Below are positions 48,639-59,735 of a stretch of 64,000 nt of DNA, piece by piece. The translations under genes and the position numbers were made by a program. The stretch covers positions 4,092,001-4,156,000 of the forward strand of contig JAILWY010000006.1 of assembly GCA_022113835.1 (NCBI GenBank), read 5' to 3'. Source of the stretch: Atopsyche davidsoni (Eukaryota > Arthropoda > Insecta > Trichoptera > Hydrobiosidae). Below the pieces are notes generated by a model that was not told where the DNA came from, made no database searches, and saw only the letters and a program-made list of their open reading frames with translations. Position 1 is the stretch's first letter; each line of letters begins with the position of its first letter.

Positions 48639-51600
48639 CTGGGAAAATAGAAAAATTTATATATTAGACGCATAAAACTTAATTAAAAACATTACCTCTA
48701 GAATACATTTTTATTAATTTTATATTATTTTTGTTTGCACAAAAATTATAGATTATATTATAAATTTCCTTTATGCGAAACTGTTTATTTTGACTTGGGT
48801 TGTATAGCACAGGCTCAATGAGTAACATGATACAAATCCTCGAATCTTTCATGTTTTCAGTTCCTTTGAGTCGCCGCTTTGTGGAGGCTTCGTATAAAAC
48901 TCAAGTTCTCTGGAGAACGCGCGGTGTTTGTTCCGTGTACTTGCGGGGCAAGAAATATCAGATCGAGTGAGTTTTGATGTGTTTATTGGATTTAAGTAAA
49001 GCGGCGTGACGGCGTCTTAAATTTGTCTGCACACTCTGTGCGATGGTGCACATAAGATATATTTGAATTCCATATACTCACTCTAAGATTCACAGAGATA
49101 AAACGAACTGTTTACATATATATTTTTTATATACACACGGTTTTAATGTAGACTATAGAATACCGACGAAAACAAATTAATATTATTGTACGATTGAATA
49201 TCTATTGGATTGCTATCAGCAAACCATTTAAATATAATATTTTTTTAAATATTTTATTGCGTTTTGGAAAATAACTATCCGAGGCAAGGTGTTAATTTGA
49301 GTTTCGCTTGTGACTTGTAATAAAAAAACATTTTTCAGTTTCATAACAATAGCACTGTTATATCTTGGAAACATTTATTGTACGTTAAGTATTGTGTATG
49401 TATGCTATAAATGCAAAAACCAACCCATAAATTTTAGGAAAAAGCAATCCACATAACCTAGTTGAATTATCCCAAAAATTAGATTTTGAGTTCAGTTTAG
49501 TGACTGGCTAATCAAGTATACTTTTTACCACGAAGTCTAATTAAGAGCCAATTTAAATAAAGACAAATATCGGTTCTTACTCGTCGTCACTCCGCAGAGG
49601 ATAAAGAGCGACGCTAATGGTAATAAAATTTTCCTAATCGCCACGGCGCCACAAAAAAACGACAACACAAAATCCTAACAAAAAATGTGCCGTCTCACTG
49701 CACAGGAGCGTAACACTCCGTACTGTGATGCATTAATTCAGAAGAGAATTATCTACATAACGGTTTCTTATGTAGCAGCTGGAAGCAGGTCGAGCTCCGC
49801 GGAGAAGCTGAGACCTCGGTGGATACAGATCGTCTCCCTATCTCTGCTTGCATCTCCGGTTCTTGGATTTTTGTGAATGGAGGATTCAGCTTTTACAATG
49901 GTTTTGGTTTCTGTAGACGAACTGTAATTTTGAGAGAGACTAATTTTGCTGTCGTCTTGAATATTAACGTTAAATTAAAATAACTTTTTTATACATTGAA
50001 TTTTTTTTTAAATTTTTGTAAAAAAATGCTTGTCTACATCAATTATTATATGATTTTATATGTATTATATACATTTTCCTATTTTTTTATTTTATTGTTT
50101 TAAAAATAGAAACAAATATTGTAATTTTATATTAACTAGTAAATCCACACATTTTTTTTGTGTGTGAGAGTGTTGGGCATTGAATAAATCAATTAGGTTC
50201 TTGTGATAGCATTTTTGCATTTGAGTGCACTATTTTAATATAAGCGTGAACCCCAAACACATGGTTTTAAAGGAAAGTTAAAATAAATTTATATTTAAAA
50301 TAATGAGTATGGATAGTATATTTTAAGTAAATATGGATAAGCCATCAATGACGTCAGGCTGTAACTTTGATTTTGCGTCTCAACGCACGTGCATTGCATT
50401 CTTCGCCCAGCTCGCGCGGCATCTTAACGCGAGTTTAAAGTTACGTCGCTCCGTTGTTTATCCCGATGACAGATCTCGTAAACTAACCGAAACGAATTAC
50501 GACTCCACTTAAACGACTTTATTATATTTTCAAAATTCTAGGGTTGCATGAATATATAAAACTTATCTTTTTACTAAAAATAATTATTTTTCCTGAACAG
50601 CATACAATTTATGGCAGTTTGGTTACTTTTTCTTTTCAATATATGAAATGTTAATTTTATAATACAACATTACAAAGACAAAAACCTTTACAAAAATGTG
50701 GTGATCTCTTATGATCTATAATGACCACGATGTGAAATGAATAATCACGAGTCCTAAGCTGTCACGCAATATTTATTAATATCAAGAATTTTAATACAAT
50801 AATAGAAACACCTAGATATTTTATTCGTTATTTGTTTTTTTTGTTGCTAGAATAAAATATATATTTAAATTTATAAAATAAAGTACTTAAAATCACACAT
50901 AGGTACACGACAAGGTATCATTGATATTCATTATACGGTCTATGCATAGTACAATTTATTGGTATGGTTTCGTTTATGTTTTGTTAGTATGCAGCCCTAG
51001 GGTCTCGCGCCTCATCTCTATGCTACCTGTACTCCGGCGCATCCTGTATCATCCAGGTAAGTAAATTCATTTTCTTTTCATTGTTTCCATAAATTTAGGC
51101 TTTTTACAGTAAAAAGACATTTTAATAAAGTCAACACGTGTCAAGCCCTTTGTATAAGCCACTGTAACTAGTAAAAAATAAACGTCCTAATATATATTTT
51201 TTTCAACGTAAAGTGATCTACCAAGGAGCGAGACGTGACGTGAATGAATTATTATATCTATATATAATATTATCTTGCTTTTTTACTTTTACGTTTAAGT
51301 GATTTACTCTAAAATACTGAGTTCCTCACTTGAATACTGTAACTCTAGGAAATATAAAACATATATGTACGTGATTTGAACATGATGCTTTTAATCATTG
51401 AAACCGTAACACTTGGGACTGTAATATTTTGATAATATTACTAAGATAATTATTTTTTATATATTTTTTAAGTAGTATGTTTATCTCTAAATAATTTATA
51501 ATATTAACCATTAAAGGTCACTATCATTTTTATTCTTAGACAACAATACAAAATATATGACATTATTAAGTCTGTATATAATGATAAATGCTTAATATTA

Positions 51601-52432
51601 TTAAATTACCCGCAGTGGAGGTGCCTAATAATAACCCTGCGAGCGCGGTCGGCTTGCGGTACAAACATTATCATATTACATTTTATTACAATTTACCCCA
51701 AACAATAAAACGTGCGGAGGGTAGGCGAACAAATTTGTTGCGGCGTTTATCTTCCATCCGGTCACCGGGCGCGCGAGGGTTAAATCTGAATTATGATTAT
51801 GAGAACGAGCTATATTCCGCCATTCAACATCGCCCTGATACCTGCCATATTTACTATTGTAAATAGCCTGAATTAAATTTGTAATCATATTAAACTATAT
51901 GTGACGTTGAGATTAGAACAAAGTTAGCATATCGATGCAAATATATTTAGAAAAAAGCAAAAATTAGATCACTTTGAAAAACACAAATATTAACTCTACT
52001 CAACGCATTTATTTGTTGAACGCCGTAAAGTGAAAATCAATTAATAACTAAAGCTTAATTTTCCCTAATATATTTCCGCCAGTACTTTTTTCGTTTTTTA
52101 TAATAATTAAATTTTTGTGAAAAAAGTTAATAAGTTGATGCTTTTGACGTTTTGATCAATAAGAGCAACATTTTAAATGCATTTGAAAAGTAGGAGTTTG
52201 AATAAATAAACCATATTACACTTACGTGAATTCAAATATAATTCAAGTACTTTGTGTGACTTATTTAATTTCAGCGATTCTTTGTGTAGATAGTCCTTTG
52301 TATTTTTGTTGAATGGGTACACTAAAAAAATCTGTTTATGTTTAAAATATGTAAATATGTTTTTTTTGATAAAATCCTTTTGAATATAATATAATATTTA
52401 AGGGGTTCGTCGCACTTGCCTAGGTGTAATTG

Positions 52433-52478
52433 CACGTGCCAGATTCCGGCGATAGGAACCTACACGTGGGGGCACGTG
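52433..52478. promoter_or_regulatory. Cluster of three CACGTG E-boxes upstream of the first visible trh exon
   Basis: CACGTG occurs at 52433-52438, 52463-52468 and 52473-52478 within 46 bases of locally GC-rich DNA. The ACGTG core is the half-site bound by bHLH-PAS/ARNT dimers and CACGTG also by Myc/USF-type bHLH factors. Binding is inferred. Confidence 0.4.
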
Positions 52479-53428
52479 CGCAAGTCTGTCTCTACACAGA
52501 ATCTCTGATCTTGGATAGCCGCTGCATGAAATTAGGTACATCCATTTACTCTGTTTGTAATGACTGATAACTCAGAGTAAAAGTGAATGAATGTACATAA
52601 CCTAAAAATACTTTTAATAATTTTTTATTGCAAAATGGGAATAAGATTATGTACTCAATACGTCGTTATAAATTGACAGGCTTATTGCATGTTTGAATCA
52701 AGTTAAAAGATGAAGCTATGATTTGCGAAGCATTTGATAAAATGGATTTCGCACGATAAGGGGCTTTGCAAAATATCGCTATCATGAATCATCATCGACG
52801 CGGCTTACTTCGCGGGGGACCTGGCGGGGCCGGCTTAGGGCAACAAGTTGGGGGAGAGGCCTGAGCCAATATCTGAGCATCCTAGCTGATTCCACATCGG
52901 CCTGTAAGCTGTCTGCTTATAATACATTACCCGTTCAAATACTCGCTTAAGCTACACATAAGACACTTAATAAGAATAGGCATTTTGCTGTTAATTTGTT
53001 CCATAATATGAGTATATATATTTTAATTAAATCAGTTTCCAGAAATATTTTAAAATCGGAGACGTCACAGGATTGTATCAGAACAGGTCAAGTAAAATTC
53101 TGTAATTGGTACGTTCTATATATTTGTTGTAAAACTACAAATGTAGTTATATTCACCAGATTATATTATAATATTTCTCCCTTGAGAAATTATTTACACT
53201 GGTTGTCGTTTTATGGCAATCATCAATATTTGTCACACAGATAACAGTCGGGACAAATACTCGTATTTAGTTTACGAGAATACCTAATACAAAGGGTATG
53301 TGTCTAAATCACTGGTTCCCAAAGTGGTCAATATCGACCCCCAGGGGTCGATTCCGCCCTGCAAGGGGTCGATGACAGCGAAAAATTAAATTGGGGGTCC
53401 ACGAACTGTAAATGGGGGTCTACGAGAG

Positions 53429-53797
53429 TGGATCCCGTTTAAGCAGGTCATCACCAAAATACCGCAGTGGATTATCAATCTATACGGTTACATTGAAGAA
53501 TCGGAAGTCATACTACAAGAAGAACTGATTGAAGAACTGAAGGTGCAGTTTAGAAAAGGATATCAGCACTTTTGGCTTCAGAGAGACATACCTGCTATTT
53601 ATCTTGCATTATGGACTATCGCAAGAAGGTTTTTAAAAGCTTTACCACCTTCATTCCTCGTGGAAAGGGGTTTCAGTGAGGTTGCCATTCTACTTGCAAA
53701 AAAAAGCTGCGCGAGGAGATTTAAATTTAATCTGACTTATTTGAAGCCAAATATTGAAAATTTCCTATCAAAGTGTAAGACCCATCCCTCCCATTAA
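53429..53797 (+). pseudogene. hAT transposase fragment with C-terminal dimerisation domain
   Basis: The frame is open from 53390 to the stop at 53795-53797, and recognisable transposase begins near 53429 (WIPFKQVITKIPQWIINLYG). It includes HFWLQRDIPAIYLALWTIAR and the hAT dimerisation motif PPSFLVERGFSEVAILLAKK. It is closest in type to the ZBED5/FAM200-like transposases. The zinc-finger and catalytic parts are missing. No stop interrupts the fragment, which suggests a fairly recent insertion. Confidence 0.8.
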
Positions 53798-53861
53798 AAG
53801 TATTGATTTTATTAGTAAATGTTACTATATTTGCATTTTGTGTGTTTTATTCATAAAGGTA

Positions 53862-53930
53862 TACAGTAAAACCTCGATATAACGGACCCCTATTTAACGG
53901 ATTTCGGATATAACGGACGAAAAATCCAGT
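53862..53930 (+). mobile_element. pogo/Tc1-like terminal fragment nested in the hAT relic
   Basis: A TA dinucleotide is followed by CAGTAAAACCTCGATATAAC and then by repeated TAACGGA words. This is the common terminal sequence of insect pogo/Tigger-type elements. Only one end is visible, so it is a solo terminus or a remnant captured within the hAT element. Confidence 0.5.
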
Positions 53931-56900
53931 CAAATGTAAAAATTCAATATTAGCAAGGCTCTACGAAAAACAGGAAAACTCGACATGGGGTCGACGGGAC
54001 AAAAAGTTTGGGAGCCTATGGTCTAAATTGAAACTTTTTATATATTATTAGTGAAACATTTTTAAGCAGTTACAAGATATTTTAAACATAATTAGAGTTT
54101 TCAAAATAAGTAAATCACACCTGCAAACTGAGTGTCGTCACTGCAAAAGTACAAAGGTACGACACTAATTGATTTAGCAACCGGCAAGGCTGCGTTTCGA
54201 AAAGCCCAACGCACGCGACAAAAAATAACAGTTAGCACAAGTGAAACTGGAGTGCGCATGTTTATCGGGTACTTTGCGTATGAAGTGGAGCGTAGGAAGC
54301 GAGGCCCGGGGGCGCACGGCTGGGCAGGCTTGCGCAAGCTGACCAGAGCCGGGGACGGTTCATTAAGCCTCCGTAATATTCTCGAATTCTCCCGATCCGT
54401 TTCCGTTTGTAGGTGAGATGATTTCTTTCATGGCGGCTTAGTGAATGAAATTGTGATTTGAATGAGATGGATTTCTGTGTGAATTGAATGGATTCATTCA
54501 AGACTTTTGTTGTTGTTATTGATGCGAGGAGAAGTTTTGACGCTCAATCGAGCATGCTGAACGCTCAAGCGCTTACACAGTTTCTGATGGAAACCTTCAT
54601 TTAAACAACAAGTGGATTTAACTTTTTAGCTGATTTTGGTATTCATTTACCCGATCGACTCAAAGATACAAAGACACAAGTAACTTTATAACATTTAATA
54701 ATCTGCACATTCAATTTAATGTAGTGTATTTAAAGTTGCATTTTTATTTATAGAAATTTTAGACAAATTGCATATTTATATGTCCCAAGTGTAAACAAAT
54801 AATCCCATGCTTAAACACCCACAAAGATTTATTATTAAAATTGTATGTATATTATTTATAATTTGAAAAGCACAAATGCCAGGAAACTTATTTACTATTG
54901 AATTCTTGTGCTTCAACACATTGATACTATGAAAAAAAAATATTTTGTGTATGATTCTTTTTTTTGGTGTTGTGAAAAGGCAGATATAATTTGACTTCAA
55001 CAAAGAGTGAAACAAAGATTTGTTATTATACACAACTGCACAGAAAACCTCGGTGGGTGTTTCAGCAATGGCTCACACGGTATATCGCACTGAGTGAGTG
55101 GATATAAGCGCGGGTACGTGTGTGGGGTTGGTTGTGTCCAAATGAGCTTTGTCCAAACAGCGCAGCGGGAGGATATCCGTTGATCAACTTTTACCCTTCA
55201 CTGAGGAAATAATGAAGTCTTTGCGGACGCTTGGCTTTCTTACTTATTTCTGCTCCGAGATTGGGGGGTGAGAAAAGGGGGAGAGGGAGGACGTGTGATC
55301 AATGCTAATAGAGGGGGGAGTGAAGTGTACACTGTGCGCACATTTTTATAAATACATGATTATTTGCCAGGCGATATTTATAATTATATATCAAAGCTTT
55401 CTTTTATTTATGAATGTTAAGACATTTATAAATAACCAAATTCAACATATTATCTTTTATCGATACGTTTGTTGTAGTTCTTGTAAATTATTCATTGGTT
55501 TTTTCTCAAGACCGTACACAGTCAAAAAAATATAATAAACAGAATTTTGATATCTCCAAAACAAAAAGAAAACAATAAAAATATCATTTTATGCACATAC
55601 ATTTTATGCACATACAAATTATGAACGTTAATTAGATCATGCTAAATTGAATATACGACTTCTATACTTTTTGGGTTGTAAAGATATTTGACATAGCATT
55701 TAATTATTAGACATTAAATTTATAACATAAATGATTAACTATATATTAAAACCGTTCATAGTTAATTTAATTTTTATTTATATATTTTTTCAAAGAATGG
55801 ACCAAAAAGATGGTGCCATGATAAAATCGATGACATAAATAATTCATTACATATTTAAGAGGAAGTTGAATAAGTAACCCTCTCACTCTGGGGCACATTT
55901 TGTGTGGAATGATTGTATGTGAATGTGCCGATATCCTTCTACTCAGGAATGCATAAGGGTTGAGGGATGAAAACCTCAGACAAGACTGCACAGAGATGAG
56001 ACACAAAAAGTTATTTCTAATTATTTAGTTAGAAGAAGTTATTTAGATATTACTTTGTCAAGAGCACGTAAGATAAAAATATTAGTATAAATATTTTTTT
56101 ACAAATTAGAAAAAATATAACTTTGAGGTTCTAATAAATAAACAGAAAACTTATAAAATCAATAATTTGCGATGGTGAGAAAATACAGCCTGGAGCACTG
56201 AAGGGTGTGGGATTAATAGAAGTAACAATAAAGGGATAAAGAGTCCGAGTTATCTTTGGCTGATGTCCTGAAGGGTTCAAAGGGAGATTGTTTTGATAAA
56301 TTAATTATCGGCCCGCATCTGTCCGTAGAGAGTGACCAAAGTGCCTGAGGCGGCTCCATTGCTTATTTTCATATAAATTGCAGTGACCTGGAGATTAACC
56401 AATGCATACTTAGTATTATATGCTAGAATTTATAGTACTTATTGTGATTTGAATTAAGTATTGATTATAAACTCAAAACCAATAGGGTAAAATGTAGTTG
56501 TTAGTATAACATGATTAATTTAAAGAATCAATTAATAACTAATAATATTTAAGATTTAGATGTTTTCACATGAAGATCGATAGTATTCGAAAGTATAGTT
56601 ACTTAATGTTGCATATAGATCAATAAATAATAGTAACAGTTTACTCTAAAAATCAGCTTCATGAATTGGCGTTTATATTTTAGTTTTGCATAAATTATTT
56701 TGTACGAAACTGTTTTTCTTGAGGTAGTATTGATTTTGATGACTAATTTTAATCAGAATATCAAAATTTGATATCTAAATACTATTAAAATGAGGTACTA
56801 AAAGGTATGAGCATAATTATTCTTTAAATGTTATAGAATGTATCAAGAAATCAAGTTTTAATTATAAACTGCATATCTAATAAAATCTTTGAAATCAACC

Positions 56901-58898
56901 TTCAGTCAAGAAATATTGAATAACATAGAATCTTTCAATAAAATGAAAATTTGGTCATTTTTCTGGGCAGACAGGCGCAGGTGGTCGCTGATTAAGGGGT
57001 TGCTGTGAAATATTACAGGGCGTTTATGAAAACACTTGTTTTTTATATGAATTGTACACATTTCCGTAGCAGCCAAGGCACCTGCTAACTCACATTATAC
57101 GGGCCTTAAGGCTGCTAGCTGCCTACTGCGAGAACTGCATTGATACTTTTAAGTATATTTGTAATAATAAACTGGTACAAATTTTTCAATGAATATATAA
57201 AAAAATAAATAAAAGTATAGAAAATGTTGTTTGGACGTTTTATTATTCGTTTTATTTTTATACGTAAATCACCTATCACACCAGTCACACTTGCTGGAAA
57301 AAGTTATTTAGCATTGCTAAAATAAAAATGTAATAAAATGTTATCGATATATTTCATTGAAGATATCGGTAGATACCAATGCATCTATCTAAAGGTATCA
57401 ATAGTTACCCAAGATGCAGACGTTAAAAAAAAACTAAGATTTAACAGCGTTAAGAAGCCATCGATACTGGTATAAAAAATTTAGGCGAAATTACTTACTA
57501 AACGCTAAATATACGTAAATCCGAAAATATGAAAACATGCTTACTGATGAATCGCTGAAGGGATCAGACTCTGGTCGTGAACGAGACAAAATATTCACGA
57601 ATACAAATCCTGATTATTAGAAAATAATTTCATAGTTTGTACATATATTTTAGTAGTAATACTTTATTTTTACAAATCGATAGCGAAATATGCGTCGATA
57701 GAAATAAAAAAATATAAGAAAATAATGTAAGTTCGATGTGTTGTAATAACATGTTATGTAGGTCTTATGCAAAGTTTTTTTATTTTTTTGCAAAAAAACG
57801 AGTGTGGAGCGTCACGGTCTTGGAGCATTCGCTCAGTGTTTAAAGATAAGTTTATACAAAAACTAGTTTCTAAGAAAACAAAGTAACATTTTTTTATTAT
57901 ACTATGTACTCACCAAGTTACGCTATAAACTATTTGAATACGTTCTGGCTTTAAAGATAAATGCTATGTCATTTTGATGTAGCATAAAGCACGTTCAAAC
58001 TAAAGATATGAGCTTTACATTAAATACTACCCTTTATTTTTCCTCGATCTTAACGTATGCAGTAAGAGCAAAGAAGAAAAATCATCCATACTTTATTGTA
58101 ACATAAAAGTGTGAAACCAATATATTTGTATATATATATTCTTGTGCATTTATAATCGAATGAGTTTTCAAGACCAAGAAAATCAGTAAAAAATGTGCTC
58201 TATTTCCGATGTTCCGGATGACTACAGACTCCATACAACTGGGGAATTATATAATTATAATTAGTGAACTATAATTAGAACCAACGTGATAAAGCAAGAA
58301 CATAAATTTTATAAGCAATCTTAGCAATTATTTTCAGTAAAAACATTATTTGTTCGAAGTTTTTTCGAAAAATGTTGATTACTTTTAAATTTAAAATTTT
58401 TGCTTTGTCATGTTTGCTCTATTTACAATAACAGACATAAAAGAAATAATTACTGGAATACAATACGACAGTATGACTCAAATATTTACTTTCAAAACTG
58501 CACATCATATTTCAATATCTAATTAAGTTTTTAGATGATTCAAGATTATTTACAGAAAGCAAGACCTGTTACTAATAGTAATCTCTTGCTTTAATACCAA
58601 AAGAAAAACGGGCTTGTATTTTTACAAGTGCATTAACCGACTTGGTCAACCTTCAAGAAGTTTTTTTTCATCCCCTAAGCCCCTAAGTAAGGTATAACAA
58701 AAGAAGTGAAGTAGTGAATTTTATTGAATACTATATTATGCTTTATTGTCACTTGATATTGGACAAAAAAAAAAATTTGCACCATTTTATCTTTTAGTCG
58801 ATGCACTATACAAATATTTATTTCTTTCAGTTTATCGTAAAATACCTACTATTTCCATATATGCATTGATTCTACGATTTTGTGACTCGTATATATTT

Positions 58899-59074
58899 CA
58901 ATATTTTTGACAGAGAGTAATTGGTGGAATTCCATTTTTATATTTTTGAGTAAAATTCTTGAGTGATTTTCCACATGTTGGTTTTTATTTGTGACCGGTT
59001 TCGCCAACCTATCACGTTGGCATTATCAAACAGATTGACACTCTCTTTGATAATACATCACTCAAAAATATTAT
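58899..59074. mobile_element. Short retroposon-like element, copy R3
   Basis: It shares CAATATTTTTGACAGAGAGT and the GTGACCGGTTTCGCCAAC block with R2, in the same relative orientation. The flanks 58887-58898 and 59075-59086 match at 10 of 12 bases (TCGTATATATTT / TCGTGCATATTT), probably a decayed target duplication. SINE copy 5 starts only 60 bp further on. Confidence 0.62.
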
Positions 59075-59133
59075 TCGTGCATATTTACTTTTTCCATGTA
59101 ATAAATAAATTTAAATAATATTGATTTTTTTTT

Positions 59134-59307
59134 GAAGACCGTCTCACAGGAAGTACGATTTTGCCTATACAGGTTTTATTGATTGATAATGATTGAGTAC
59201 ATTTTTTCAAATATTGAAAATTGATTAAAGAAACTCTTAGAAAAAAAATCATCGTGATTTGTGTGGGATTTGAACCCACATCCCCAAGCTTACATGGTCG
59301 GTGCATT
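59134..59307 (-). mobile_element. tRNA-derived SINE, copy 5 (head truncated)
   Basis: It shares with the 35-kb copy both the body and the tail extension beginning GAAGACCGTCTCACAGGAAG. The B-box GGGTTCAAATCCC is intact, but the head stops after the GTGCAT stretch. The sequence then passes directly into an inverted copy of the tail at 59308-59368. Confidence 0.72.
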
Positions 59308-59368
59308 ATATTTTTCTAAGAGTTTCTTTAGTCAATTTTCAATATTTGAAAAAAATGTACTTAATCAT
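59308..59368 (+). repeat. Inverted SINE tail facing copy 5
   Basis: About 58 bases mirror 59187-59245, including TTTCAAATATTGAAAATTGA and AAAGAAACTCTTAGAAAAA, with about two mismatches and one indel. This gives the 59-kb locus the same head-between-inverted-tails layout as the 28-kb locus. Confidence 0.7.
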
Positions 59369-59634
59369 TATAAACTAAAATAAGTTCACTGATAATAAAA
59401 ATAAGTTATTGTGCATTCACAAATATTATAGTATCTCGTAGTAGTAATTTTCAATATGAATGCTTAGGATTACACTAGGAGTTCAAAAATTTTACAAGCC
59501 CGATGTATATATTTATTTTATTGAGTAGAAATATCATATCAAGCCATATCTGGTGGTAGTAGAACCGCAACTGAACAAAGCGAGCGGGAATTAAAAACAT
59601 GGCGTCTGGTCGCAGTCTGCGGGCGGCACTGCCA

Positions 59635-59735
59635 GGGGGGCGCGGGGGCGGGGGAGGGGGCGGGGGGTGGGGGCGGGGGGCGGGGGGGGGGGAGGGGGAG
59701 GAGGAGGGGGAGGAGGAGGGGGTAGGGGCGGGGGC
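59635..59735 (+). repeat. Dense G-run tract with quadruplex potential
   Basis: About 100 bases almost all G with single A, C or T interruptions, containing many runs of four or more G. Both overlapping long frames (poly-Gly on plus, poly-Pro/Leu on minus) come from composition only. Confidence 0.85.

Larger units (their letters stand above)
53310..54020 (+). mobile_element. hAT-family transposon relic with intact ends
   Basis: The 711-bp element is bounded by an exact 8-base target duplication GTCTAAAT (53302-53309 and 54021-54028). Its imperfect terminal inverted repeats, CACTGGTTCCCAAAGTGG and CATAGGCTCCCAAACTTT (read inwards), are typical hAT ends. The inside keeps only the end of a transposase gene, so it is a deletion derivative that cannot move by itself. 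Confidence 0.85.

Noticed and set aside
55570..55620. Direct repeat TTTTATGCACATACA in two adjacent copies
   Set aside because: Only two short units. Too small to call an array.
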